Below are positions 1 through 8,205 of a DNA stretch of 64,000 bases, in pieces. The translations under genes and the position numbers were made by a program. The notes beneath the pieces were generated by a model. It did no database searches. It was not told where the DNA came from and was given only the letters and a program-made list of their open reading frames with translations. Every line of letters starts with the position of its first letter. Positions within the stretch are counted from its first letter, which is position 1. Source of the stretch: Polaromonas sp. (GTDB lineage: Bacteria > Pseudomonadota > Gammaproteobacteria > Burkholderiales > Burkholderiaceae_C); contig NZ_JAQSDA010000027.1 in NCBI RefSeq assembly GCF_029945685.1, positions 310,001 to 374,000 of the forward strand, given 5' to 3'.

Positions 1-98
1 GGCGCGACGTGGGGCCCTTTCCCCCTGGCCGGGACGGGACGTTGTGCGCGCACCGGGCGCCGTGTCACCCGCCGGCATGTCAGAAAAACAGGCTGGGG

Positions 99-1421
99 TC
101 AGGGCACCGGCGTCTGTTTGCCGCGCCGCCAGAAGTGAGCCATCAAGGGCTTGACGCTGACGCCGTGGAGCAGGATGGACAGCGCCACCACCACCAGCGT
201 CATCTGGATCATCTGCAGGGCCAGCGTCTCGGGCAATTCGTGCTGGATGGCGTACATCAGGTAATACAGCGAACCAATGCCGCGCACGCCGAACCAGGCG
301 GTCATGCCGCGTATGCGCCAGGGCGCCGGTGTGAACCACATGCCGACCAGCACACTGAGCGGGCGCGCCACCAGAAACAGGAACAAGGCCAGCCCCACCG
401 CCGGCCAGCTCCAGGAGGAGAGGAACATGGAGCCACCCACCAGCAGCACCAGCACCAGCTCCGACAGCCGCTCCAGGTGCTCCTTGAAGACCAGCGAGCC
501 TTCGCTGACCGTGTGCAGCGAGTCCGGATCGTCGGCGGGGCCGGCGCTGACCGGCGCGCCCGGTCCGGCAGTTTCGGTGGCGCCGGCGGATGGCTTGAGC
601 GCGTTCCGTGCCAGCTTCAGTTCAGCCTGGCGCAGCGCCACGGCGGCAAAAAAGACGGCCAGAAAACCCCAGGCATGCACCATCACCGTCAAGCCGTAGA
701 CCACGCCGATCAGCCCCAGGCCGAGGAAGTCGTCAAGCAACTCGTGCCTGTGCGGCGCACGCCGGAACTTCCAGCCCAGGCGGGCCAGCGCAATCCCTGC
801 CACGCCGCCGATCAGGATGGCGGCCAGCGTGGCCCACAGCACATCCACCAGGATCCAGCGCAGGCCGAAGTCGCCGAGCTCGTGCAGGCCCAGCAGGCCC
901 AGCCCCAGCATCACAAAGGGAAAGGCGCTGCCGTCGTTCATGCCCGCCTCGCAGGTCAGGGTAAAACGCAGTTGGTCACGGTCGCCCGGGTGGCGGATCT
1001 GCACATCGGTGGCCAGCACCGGGTCGGTCGGTGCCAGGATCGCGCCCAGCAAAACGCCGGCGCCCAGCGGCAGGCCCAGCACATAGAAGGCAAAGGCCGC
1101 CACCATCGCGACGGTCAGGGTCATGGACACGGTGGCCAGCAGAATCGGCGCGCGCCAGCGGGCAAAGCTGAAGGGCACCGGCATCTTGACGCCGGCGGAA
1201 AACAGGGAGATCAGCACCGCCCCCTCGGTCAGCACCTCCAGCAGGGCCGACTCCTTGAGCGGGTTGAAGTGCATCAGGTTGAGCACGCTGGGGCCGACCA
1301 GCAGCCCCACGGCCAGGTAAATGATGGCGGCCGTGACCGGCGACCGCTTGAGCACGGTATGGGTCAGACCCATCACCAGCAGCAGGCCGCCCACCAGCAT
1401 GAACCACAGGGCATTATTCAT
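99..1421 (-). CDS. NhaP-type Na+(K+)/H+ antiporter (cation:proton antiporter family)
   Basis: A 440-residue polytopic inner-membrane protein with about 12 hydrophobic segments. It has two signatures of NhaP/CPA exchangers: a TDPVLATDVQ motif near residue 125 and an EAGMNDGSAFP motif near residue 152, which carry the acidic residues used for ion exchange. The family swaps cytoplasmic Na+ or K+ for external protons in pH and salt homeostasis. A loop near residues 275-305 is rich in Ala, Pro and Gly and is probably cytoplasmic. The start at MNNALWF places the first membrane segment at the N-terminus, as usual. The gene stands alone and is divergent from the lipoprotein gene at 1699. The family call is firm; the ion preference cannot be read. 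Confidence 0.9.
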   Translation of the reverse strand: MNNALWFMLVGGLLLVMGLTHTVLKRSPVTAAIIYLAVGLLVGPSVLNLMHFNPLKESALLEVLTEGAVLISLFSAGVKMPVPFSFARWRAPILLATVSMTLTVAMVAAFAFYVLGLPLGAGVLLGAILAPTDPVLATDVQIRHPGDRDQLRFTLTCEAGMNDGSAFPFVMLGLGLLGLHELGDFGLRWILVDVLWATLAAILIGGVAGIALARLGWKFRRAPHRHELLDDFLGLGLIGVVYGLTVMVHAWGFLAVFFAAVALRQAELKLARNALKPSAGATETAGPGAPVSAGPADDPDSLHTVSEGSLVFKEHLERLSELVLVLLVGGSMFLSSWSWPAVGLALFLFLVARPLSVLVGMWFTPAPWRIRGMTAWFGVRGIGSLYYLMYAIQHELPETLALQMIQMTLVVVALSILLHGVSVKPLMAHFWRRGKQTPVP

Positions 1422-1698
1422 CGTGCAGACCGGTCAGGGGCCGGGCACGCCAGACGTGCGGCGGGCGGTGTGGAGGGTTCATGAAGGCTTTCCGGCCGAG
1501 GCGGCCCGGATGTCTTGTTCGGTTGGTGATGCAAACAAGGATACAACGTCCGCCGCGGCCGCGGGCGCCTGCACCCCTGGCATACCCCCCGTTACAATCT
1601 CGCTGCCTGCCAGCCGGGAAGCGGGAGCCGGCGGCCTCTGGCGCAGCATCACACGGGTGCGGTCAAGAGTATGTGTCACCACCTACCGGGTTCCAACC

Positions 1699-2136
1699 AT
1701 GACGTCCCTCAAGACCCTGCTCGTTTTTTTCGCCACTTTCGCGCTGCTGGCCTGCAGCTCCATGGGCAGCACGCCCGTGGGCAGCGACAGCACGGTGACC
1801 GAGGCCACGGCCAAACAGCTGGCGGGCGACGTGCCGCTGCCGCAGGGCACGGTCATCAAGCAGCAGGACACCCTGGTCATGGGTTCGGGCAACACCTGGA
1901 TGGGGCGGCTGAGCCTGACCGTGCCGGGCGAGGCGCAACCCGCGTTTGCCTGGTTCCGCGACAACCTGCCCGCCGCCGGCTGGACCCTGACCTCGAGCTC
2001 GTTTTCAAAACTCAGCCTGCTGACCTTCACCAAGGCCGAACGTGTGGCCACGGTGCAGATGCAGGGCAGCAACTTCGGCGGCAACGAGGTGCTGATCACG
2101 GTGGCGCCGGCAGTGCGTCCGGCCAGCCGGCCCTGA
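1699..2136 (+). CDS. Small predicted outer-membrane lipoprotein
   Basis: A 145-residue protein with a type II signal peptide: basic MTSLK, a hydrophobic core, then the lipobox LLAC with the lipidated Cys near residue 17. The mature part has a conserved-looking PLPQGTVIKQQDTL stretch and a small alpha/beta C-terminal domain (residues about 70-135) resembling families annotated as lipoproteins of unknown function. I chose the ATG at 1699 because upstream in-frame codons would bury the signal peptide. It is monocistronic, with a dispersed Comamonadaceae repeat downstream. No function can be assigned. Confidence 0.75.
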   Translation: MTSLKTLLVFFATFALLACSSMGSTPVGSDSTVTEATAKQLAGDVPLPQGTVIKQQDTLVMGSGNTWMGRLSLTVPGEAQPAFAWFRDNLPAAGWTLTSSSFSKLSLLTFTKAERVATVQMQGSNFGGNEVLITVAPAVRPASRP

Positions 2137-2175
2137 TCGGCCTTGAGCCGGCCCTGCGCCGTCCGTCCACCGCAC

Positions 2176-2239
2176 TGCTATTGAATCCATAGCTGCTGGC
2201 GCCCGCCCTGCCTGGGCTGGAGGTCGAAAACGCTGTCAG
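2176..2239 (+). repeat. Dispersed Comamonadaceae intergenic repeat, copy 1
   Basis: It contains TGCTATTGAATCCATAGCTG followed by a GCGCCCGCC...GGGCTGGAGG tail, the same order as in the other copies in this window (4501, 7138, 36526, 38774, 63702). The core can pair GCTA with TAGC. It lies between the 3' end of the lipoprotein gene and the 3' end of the CorC-type gene, that is, between convergent genes. Confidence 0.7.
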
Positions 2240-2264
2240 AAATGCGGGTGGACCGAGAACCGGT

Positions 2265-3608
2265 TCAGACTGGCTGTTCCGCCGGGACAATGATCTGGCT
2301 GGCCAGCACCTTGTCGATGCGTTTGCCGTCCAGGTCCAGCACCTCAAAACGCCAGCCCGCTGCTTCGACCAGATCGCCCGTGCCCAGCAGGCGGCCGGAC
2401 ACGCTTTGGAGCAGGCCGGCCACGGTGTTGTAGCGGCCCCTGTCCTCGTCGGGCAGCTCCCGGATGTCGAGCCTGGCCTTGAGCTCGGACACCGGCATCA
2501 CGCCGTCGATCAGCCAGCTGCCGTCAGCGCGGCGCGTGGCCCAGGCGTCCACCTGCGCGCCGGGCTGCAGCTCGCCGGTGATGGCCTCGAGCATGTCGAT
2601 GGGTGTCATCAGGCCCTGCACCACGCCGTATTCGTCGACCACAAACACCATGCGGGTGGACTGGGTGCGAAACTGCTCCAGCAGCTCCATGCCGGTCAGC
2701 GTTTCGGGCACAAACATGGCCGGAATGGCGTAGGCGTCAATGCGGTCAGCCAGCGTCGGTGTGGTGCCGGTGCCGGTGTCCTCACCGGCCGGCTGGATCT
2801 GGCCGCGCAGGGCCAGCAGCTTGGCAATGTTCACCACGCCCACCACGTCGTCGAGGCTGCCGCGGCACACCGGGTACCACGAGTGGCCGGTGGCGCCGGC
2901 CTTGACAATCGCCTGCGCCACGGTGTCGCTGGCGTCCAGCCACTCGATGTCCGAACGCGGCCGCATCAGCGAGGTCAGCAGCCGGTCGTCGAGCAGAAAG
3001 ACGTTCTGCACCATCTGGTGCTCGTGCTCCTCGATCAGGCCGGCGTCCACGCCCTCTTCCAGGCTGGCGGCAATTTCCTCGTCGGTCACGGTACGCTCGC
3101 CGGCGTTGTCCACCCGCAGCAGTTTGAGCACGGACTGGGTGCTGAAGGAAAGCAGCCGCACAAAAGGCTTGGCACCGGTGGCCACCCACATCATGGGACG
3201 CGACACCAGCCGCGCCACGGTTTCGGGGTACAGCTGGCCGATGCGTTTGGGCACCAGTTCGCCGAACACGATGGTGATGAAGGTGATGACGGTGACCACC
3301 AGCGCGGTGGCCGTGATGTCGGACGCACGGGGCGACGCACCAAAAGTCTGGAGCCAGCTTGACAGGCTGCCGCTGAAGGCGGCCTCGCCGATGATTCCGT
3401 TGAGCATGCCGATGGAGGTGATGCCGACCTGCACCGACGAGAGAAACTGCGTCGGGTTCTCCAGCAGCGTCAGCGCCGCCCCTGCGCCCTTGTCGCCCGA
3501 CTCCGCCATGGCGTTGAGCCTGGCCTTGCGGCTGGAAGCGAGCGCCAGCTCGGACATGGCAAAAACGCCGTTGAGCAGGGTCAAAAAGGCGATGAGGATG
3601 AAATCCAT
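2265..3608 (-). CDS. CorC/HlyC (TlyC-like) hemolysin-family transporter with CNNM and CBS domains
   Basis: A 447-residue protein with an N-terminal DUF21/CNNM membrane domain (four hydrophobic segments, residues 1-180), two CBS domains (about 200-340) and a C-terminal CorC_HlyC domain (about 365-445). Relatives are implicated in Mg2+/Co2+ efflux and are often misnamed hemolysins. The start MDFILIAFL at 3608 was preferred over an upstream in-frame ATG because it begins directly with the first transmembrane helix. Only 23 bp separate this start from the divergent apaH start, so the two promoters must overlap the coding starts or each other. The substrate is inferred from the family only. Confidence 0.85.
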   Translation of the reverse strand: MDFILIAFLTLLNGVFAMSELALASSRKARLNAMAESGDKGAGAALTLLENPTQFLSSVQVGITSIGMLNGIIGEAAFSGSLSSWLQTFGASPRASDITATALVVTVITFITIVFGELVPKRIGQLYPETVARLVSRPMMWVATGAKPFVRLLSFSTQSVLKLLRVDNAGERTVTDEEIAASLEEGVDAGLIEEHEHQMVQNVFLLDDRLLTSLMRPRSDIEWLDASDTVAQAIVKAGATGHSWYPVCRGSLDDVVGVVNIAKLLALRGQIQPAGEDTGTGTTPTLADRIDAYAIPAMFVPETLTGMELLEQFRTQSTRMVFVVDEYGVVQGLMTPIDMLEAITGELQPGAQVDAWATRRADGSWLIDGVMPVSELKARLDIRELPDEDRGRYNTVAGLLQSVSGRLLGTGDLVEAAGWRFEVLDLDGKRIDKVLASQIIVPAEQPV

Positions 3609-3631
3609 GGATCCAAAGGCAGAATGAACAC

Positions 3632-4483
3632 ATGGCACTTTACTTGATTGGCGACCTGCAGGGCTGCAACGAGCCGCTGCAGCGTCTGCTGCGCAGCGTG
3701 GATTTTTCCCCCAGCCGCGACACGCTCTACATCCTGGGCGACCTGGTCAACCGCGGCCCGGACTCGCTGGGCGTGCTGCGCAGCCTGTCCGGCCTGGGCG
3801 ATGCCGCGCAATGCCTGCTGGGCAACCACGACCTGAACCTGCTCGGCATCCGCCACGGGCTGCGCAAGCCGCACCGCAGCGACACCGTGCAACAGGTACT
3901 CGACGCGCCCGACTGTGAGCCCCTGCTCGACTGGCTGCGGCACCGCCGCATGGCGATCCATGAACACGGCTGGCTCATGGTGCATGCCGGCGTGCTGCCG
4001 CAGTGGAGCGCCGCGAAAACCATGGCGCTGGCCGGCGAGGTCGAGCAGGCGCTGCGCGGCCCCGACCTGCCCGGCTTTCTGAAAACGATGTATGGCAACA
4101 CCCCCAACCAGTGGCAGGAGACGCTGGCCGGTGCCGAGCGGCTGCGCGTGATTGTCAATGCCCTGACCCGCATGCGTTTCTGTACCGCCGACGGCGCCAT
4201 GGAATTTGCCACCACCGGCAGCACGCAGACGGCGCCGCCCGGTTACCTGCCGTGGTTTGAAGTCCCGGGCCGCAAAACCGCCGACATCCGAATCGCCTTC
4301 GGCCACTGGTCCACCTTGGGCGCCGATACCGCGGCCAGCGGGGCCGGCCTGCTGGCCAACACCCTGCCGCTGGACACGGGTTGCGTCTGGGGCGGCTGCC
4401 TGACGGCGGCGCGGCTGGGCAGCCAGCCCGGTCAGTTCGAGTTGATCCGTGTGCCCTGCCCGCAGGTCCGCGCACCGGGCTGA
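3632..4483 (+). CDS. apaH: Symmetrical bis(5'-nucleosyl)-tetraphosphatase (Ap4A hydrolase)
   Basis: A 283-residue metallophosphoesterase, the usual ApaH length. The calcineurin-like metal motifs appear in order: GDLQG (7-11), GDLVNRGPDS (36-45), GNHD (65-68) and a VHAGV motif near 122. It cleaves Ap4A symmetrically to two ADP and removes alarmone and Np4 RNA caps in the cytoplasm. The start MALYLIGDLQG is canonical. It is divergent from the CorC-family gene 23 bp away and convergent with the YihY gene, with a dispersed repeat just downstream. Confidence 0.95.
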   Translation: MALYLIGDLQGCNEPLQRLLRSVDFSPSRDTLYILGDLVNRGPDSLGVLRSLSGLGDAAQCLLGNHDLNLLGIRHGLRKPHRSDTVQQVLDAPDCEPLLDWLRHRRMAIHEHGWLMVHAGVLPQWSAAKTMALAGEVEQALRGPDLPGFLKTMYGNTPNQWQETLAGAERLRVIVNALTRMRFCTADGAMEFATTGSTQTAPPGYLPWFEVPGRKTADIRIAFGHWSTLGADTAASGAGLLANTLPLDTGCVWGGCLTAARLGSQPGQFELIRVPCPQVRAPG

Positions 4484-4500
4484 GCGCCACAAAAAACAAA

Positions 4501-4560
4501 GGGTTTTTGGCCTTCAGCCCAATAGCCACCTGCGCCGGCAGCTATCAATAAGGTAGCAAC
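4501..4560 (-). repeat. Dispersed Comamonadaceae intergenic repeat, copy 2
   Basis: Read on the minus strand it begins GTTGCTACCTTATTGATAGC and ends in a GGCCAAAAACCC tail, so it is an inverted-orientation copy of the element at 7138 and 36526. It fills most of the gap between the convergent apaH and YihY genes. Confidence 0.75.
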
Positions 4561-4579
4561 CCAGCGAACCGCCAGTTGT

Positions 4580-5488
4580 TCAGGCGGGGGCCGGGCCGGG
4601 GTTCCTGAGCGCCGCCTCGTCGGCCAGGGCGCGTGCCACACTGGCCGAGAGCAGCAGCACCGCCGACGAGAAGTAGATCCACATCAGCAGCACCACCAGC
4701 GAGCCGGCCGCGCCATAGGCCGACACCACGGCCGCGGTGGACAGGTAAATTGCCATCAGGTACTTGCCCAGCGCAAACAGGATGCCGCCGGCAATGCCGC
4801 CCATCACCAGGTAACGCATGGCAGGTTTGGGCCCGGCGCTCATGCGCATCAGCGCAACAAACAGCCCCGCGGAAAACGCCATGGACACCAGCTCGTTGAT
4901 CACCACCGCCACACGCTCCAGCGGCATGTAGCTGCCGGCCCAGGTGGTCAGGAAACTCAGCACGGCGGAGATCACCAGCGAGACCAGCAACAGAAAACCG
5001 AAGGCCAGGATGTAGGCAATGCCGCGCACACGCAGCGAGGCGCTGTACCACCACTTCTGCTGCGGCGGAACGCCGGTGTCCTGGCGCCAGAGCCGCTCGA
5101 AGGCGTCCTGCAGCTCGGCAAACACGCCGGTGGCGCCCGACAGCAGCAACACGAAAGCGATGCCCGAAGCCAGCAGCCCCTCGGACGGCTTCTGCGCGCT
5201 GGCCAGGGCCTGCTTGATCATCTGCGCGCCCTGCTCGCCGATCACGCCGCCTATCTCGCGGATCAGGCTGCTCTCGATGTAGCTGCGGTCCAGCCACCAG
5301 CCCAGCACCGCCACCAGCAGCACCAGCAGGGGTGCCAGGCTGAGAATGCCGTAGAAAGACATGGCGGCACTCATGCGCAGCCCGTCAGCGTTGAGCCACA
5401 GGTCGACGGCGCGGCGCGCCGGGCGCAACAGGTTGGGAAAGGAAGAACGTTGGTAGGCGCGGCGCAAGCCAGCGTACGAGGGCATCAT
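4580..5488 (-). CDS. YihY/BrkB family inner-membrane protein
   Basis: A 302-residue protein with about six transmembrane segments and the conserved N-terminal AMSFYGILSLAPLL block of the YihY (UPF0761, formerly BrkB) family. A GATGVFAELQDAFERLW motif near residue 105 and a conserved second half ending in WIYFSSAVLL support the call. The family was once named RNase BN in error; its true role is unsettled, with transport or envelope functions proposed. Two ATGs (5488 and 5485) are adjacent; either is possible. It lies 96 bp downstream of the RhlE helicase gene on the same strand. Confidence 0.85.
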   Translation of the reverse strand: MMPSYAGLRRAYQRSSFPNLLRPARRAVDLWLNADGLRMSAAMSFYGILSLAPLLVLLVAVLGWWLDRSYIESSLIREIGGVIGEQGAQMIKQALASAQKPSEGLLASGIAFVLLLSGATGVFAELQDAFERLWRQDTGVPPQQKWWYSASLRVRGIAYILAFGFLLLVSLVISAVLSFLTTWAGSYMPLERVAVVINELVSMAFSAGLFVALMRMSAGPKPAMRYLVMGGIAGGILFALGKYLMAIYLSTAAVVSAYGAAGSLVVLLMWIYFSSAVLLLSASVARALADEAALRNPGPAPA

Positions 5489-5584
5489 GCTGTCAGCATA
5501 ACGCGGCCGGCCCTGAAAAACCATCGGACGCCTGCGCGGCAAACAGTAGGCCTGGGCCCCGAATGCCGCCAGAGACCCGCCGCT

Positions 5585-7042
5585 TCAGCCGGCTGTCTTG
5601 AACAGTGCCGCGACTTTTTTCTTCGGCTTGATGTTGGCCGACACGCCGCGTGAGGCTCCGCTCTTGGCGGCCGCTTCCCAGGCCGGTTGTGCTTCGGCCG
5701 GCAGGCTGGATTCGTAAGGCTTGTCAAAGAAGGGGTCGCGCGAGGCCGACTGGCGCTGTGGCGGCGCCTCGCGGCGTTCACGGCGCTCCGGCCTGTCGCG
5801 CGGGGCTTCGGCCGCTTCGCGCACGGGCTGGTCGCCGCTGTCGCGGTACATGCGCCGGCCGTCGTTGATGCGGCCCTGTTCCTTGATGCGCGGCTGGTCT
5901 TCGTCGAACTCCATGGGTTCGAGTTCGATCTTGGTCTTGATGAGTTTTTCGATGTCGATCACCAGGCGCTGGTCGCTGGCAGCCGCAAAACTCACCGCCA
6001 GACCGGAGGCGCCGGCGCGGCCCGTGCGGCCGATGCGGTGCACATAGTCTTCCGCATTGAAAGGCACGTCGAAGTTGAACACCGCAGGCACGTCCTTGAT
6101 GTCCAGGCCGCGCGCGGCCACATCGGTACACACCAGCAAATCGACTTCGCCGCTTTTGAAGGCCTCGAGCGCCTTGAGGCGCTCGTCCTGGCTTTTGTCG
6201 CCGTGCAGGGCGGTGGTTTTCAGGCCTTCGCGCTCCAGCGAGCGGGCCAGGCGGGCGCAACCGAGCTTGCTGTTGACAAACACAAACGCCTGCTTGATGC
6301 CGCGTGTTTTGAGCACCTGATGCAGCGCGCGGCGCTTGTCGTCGGCACTGACGGCGTAGAAATGCTGTTCCACCGTGGACGCGGTGGCGTTGGAGCGCGC
6401 CACCTCGATCGTCACCGGGTCCTGCAGGAAGCTGGATGCCAGGCGCTTGATCTCGGGGGAGAAAGTTGCCGAAAACAGCAAGGTGATGCGCTGCTTGGGC
6501 AGGTAACTCAGGATGCGCTGCAGGTCCGGCAGGAAGCCGATGTCCAGCATGCGGTCGGCCTCGTCGAGCACCACGTACTCCACCTGGTTGAGCACGGCGT
6601 TTTTAGCTTCGATGTGGTCGAGCAGCCGGCCCGGCGTGGCGACCAGCACCTCGACGCCTTTTTTCAGCTCGGCGGTTTGTGGCTTCATGTCCATGCCGCC
6701 GAACACCACCGCGCTGTTGAGGTTGGTGTACTTGGCGTAGAACTTGACCTGCTCGGCCACCTGCACAGCCAGCTCGCGCGTCGGCAGCAACACCAGCGCA
6801 CGCACCGGGTGGCGCGCGGGCGAGGTCGAGGCGTTCTCGTGTTTCATCATGCGCTGCAGCAGCGGCAAGGCGAAAGCGGCGGTTTTGCCGGTGCCGGTCT
6901 GGGCGGCGCCCATCACGTCCCTGCCCTGGAGAACGACCGGAATGGCCTGCTCCTGGATGGGGGTCATGGTTTCGTAGCCCATTTCGGCTACGGCGCGGGC
7001 CAGCGGTTCTGCCAGCGAAAGGTTCGAAAAGGAGGATGTCAT
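5585..7042 (-). CDS. rhlE: DEAD-box ATP-dependent RNA helicase, RhlE type
   Basis: A 485-residue helicase with the full motif set: Q motif (MTPIQEQAIP), motif I AQTGTGKT (47-54), PTRELA, GG, TPGR, motif II DEAD, SAT, then the second RecA domain with HGDKSQDER, ARGLD and HRIGRTGR. A basic and acidic low-complexity tail (about 385-485, rich in R, E and P) ends in KPKKKVAALFK, as expected for an RNA-binding extension. It unwinds short RNA duplexes in ribosome assembly and mRNA turnover, often during cold stress. The 5' leader contains a GC-rich inverted repeat (7086-7121). Transcribed alone or with the YihY gene. Confidence 0.93.
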   Translation of the reverse strand: MTSSFSNLSLAEPLARAVAEMGYETMTPIQEQAIPVVLQGRDVMGAAQTGTGKTAAFALPLLQRMMKHENASTSPARHPVRALVLLPTRELAVQVAEQVKFYAKYTNLNSAVVFGGMDMKPQTAELKKGVEVLVATPGRLLDHIEAKNAVLNQVEYVVLDEADRMLDIGFLPDLQRILSYLPKQRITLLFSATFSPEIKRLASSFLQDPVTIEVARSNATASTVEQHFYAVSADDKRRALHQVLKTRGIKQAFVFVNSKLGCARLARSLEREGLKTTALHGDKSQDERLKALEAFKSGEVDLLVCTDVAARGLDIKDVPAVFNFDVPFNAEDYVHRIGRTGRAGASGLAVSFAAASDQRLVIDIEKLIKTKIELEPMEFDEDQPRIKEQGRINDGRRMYRDSGDQPVREAAEAPRDRPERRERREAPPQRQSASRDPFFDKPYESSLPAEAQPAWEAAAKSGASRGVSANIKPKKKVAALFKTAG

Positions 7043-7085
7043 TTAGCCTGCTATTGTCGCACTTTGGGCGATAAAGGCATTTCAG

Positions 7086-7121
7086 CCGGCCCGCCGTCCG
7101 CTCCCGCCTGCGGAGGGCCGG
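7086..7121. other. GC-rich inverted repeat in the rhlE leader
   Basis: CCGGCCC at 7086-7092 pairs perfectly with GGGCCGG at 7115-7121 over a 22-nt loop, followed on the plus strand by TTTT. It lies upstream of rhlE and downstream of ypfJ, both on the minus strand, where no U tract follows. It could be a transcript 3' end for ypfJ, a leader structure for rhlE, or chance. Confidence 0.3.
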
Positions 7122-7137
7122 TTTTCCTTCGCCAGAA

Positions 7138-7196
7138 TGCTATTGATTTAATAGCTGCTTGCGCATACAGGGCGAGGGCTGGAAGCCTGTTTTCTA
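7138..7196 (+). repeat. Dispersed Comamonadaceae intergenic repeat, copy 3
   Basis: It begins TGCTATTGATTTAATAGCTG, then CTTGCGC, ACAGGGCGAGGGCTGG and a TTTTCTA tail. The tail supplies the TAG stop codon (CTA at 7194-7196) of the ypfJ gene on the minus strand. The copy at 63702 does the same for guaD. Confidence 0.8.
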
Positions 7197-8063
7197 TAAA
7201 TTCCTGGCAGAAAAGGTGTCGCAGGCCTTGACGTTGCCTTGCTGCAAGCCATTGTTGAACCAGCGCGCACGCTGGGCGCTGCTGCCATGGGTAAAACTCT
7301 CGGGCACGATGGCGCCGCCGCGTCCGCTCTGCAGCGCGTCGTCGCCGATTTTTGCGGCAGCGTTCATGGCCTCCTCGACATCGCCCTGCTCCAGGATGGC
7401 GCGGGCACGCTGCGCGTGATGCGCCCACAAGCCGGCAAAGCAGTCGGCCTGCAACTCCAGCCGCACGCTCATGGCGTTGTATTCGGTCTTGCTGACACGC
7501 CCGCGCATCTGGTCCATCTTGCCGGTGATGCCGAGCTGGTTCTGCACATGGTGGCCGACCTCATGCGCGATCACGTACGCCTGGGCGAAGTCGCCCGGCG
7601 CGCCCAGCTTTTTCTGCAGGGTTTCATAAAAGCCCAGATCGATGTAAACCTTCTGGTCGGCCGGGCAGTAAAAAGGCCCCATGGCCGCCTGACCCTGGCC
7701 GCAGGCCGTGGCGGTGGCACCGCGAAACAGCACCAGCCGTGGCTCCTGGTAGGTGCTGCCGCCCTGGGTGAACACGACTTTCCAGACATCTTCGGTGTCG
7801 GCCAGCACGGTGGACACAAAACTGGCCATCCGGTCATCAGCCGGCGGGCGTTGCGCCGGCCCTTGCTGGACTTGGGCAGTCGGGGCCCCGCCGCTGAGCG
7901 CACCCAGAATGGTCAGCGGGTTGATGCCAAAAATCCAGCCGCCCACCACTGCCAGGACAATCGTGCCGATACCGATGCTCCGGCCACCGAGCAGCCCGCC
8001 CCCACCTCCGCCACTGCGGCGGTCCTCGACGTTGTCGGACTCGCGGTTGCCTTCCCACTTCAT
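7194..8063 (-). CDS. ypfJ: YpfJ-family neutral zinc metallopeptidase
   Basis: A 289-residue protein of the putative_zinc metallopeptidase family. It has the basic N-terminal MKWEGNRESDNVEDRR signature, a Gly-rich linker, one transmembrane helix (about residues 28-50), and a periplasmic catalytic domain with HEVGHH near residue 166 as the zinc ligands and catalytic Glu. FYCPADQKVYIDLGF is another conserved block. It is probably an envelope protease; substrates are unknown. It is divergent from the DUF4136 lipoprotein gene across a region with a 9-bp tandem repeat. Confidence 0.9.
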   Translation of the reverse strand: MKWEGNRESDNVEDRRSGGGGGGLLGGRSIGIGTIVLAVVGGWIFGINPLTILGALSGGAPTAQVQQGPAQRPPADDRMASFVSTVLADTEDVWKVVFTQGGSTYQEPRLVLFRGATATACGQGQAAMGPFYCPADQKVYIDLGFYETLQKKLGAPGDFAQAYVIAHEVGHHVQNQLGITGKMDQMRGRVSKTEYNAMSVRLELQADCFAGLWAHHAQRARAILEQGDVEEAMNAAAKIGDDALQSGRGGAIVPESFTHGSSAQRARWFNNGLQQGNVKACDTFSARNL

Positions 8064-8105
8064 GATGAACTTTCGTTGGTGTCGGCGCCGCAGGTGCGGT
8101 GCAAA

Positions 8106-8141
8106 CTGTACAAGCTGTACAAGCTGTACAAGCTGTACAAA
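8106..8141. repeat. Four tandem 9-bp repeats (CTGTACAAG), each with a TGTACA palindrome
   Basis: Units at 8106-8114, 8115-8123, 8124-8132 and 8133-8141 are identical except for the last base. Each contains the palindrome TGTACA, so the centres are spaced 9 bp. The array lies between the divergent starts of ypfJ (8063) and the DUF4136 lipoprotein gene (8206). It may be a slippage-prone microsatellite or a cooperative protein-binding array. Confidence 0.9.
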
Positions 8142-8205
8142 CTACTTTACTTGAGCTTTGAATCCAGAGACGGAACATTTCGCCTGCTGCAGCATCCCAT
8201 TGAAC

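Noticed and set aside
1..98. A gene running off the left edge
   Set aside because: Frames that cross the left edge give arginine/proline-rich shadows of the antiporter region with no family features; the stretch looks intergenic.
8106..8141. The 9-bp array as a CRISPR array
   Set aside because: The units are too short, have no spacers, and no cas genes are present in the window.
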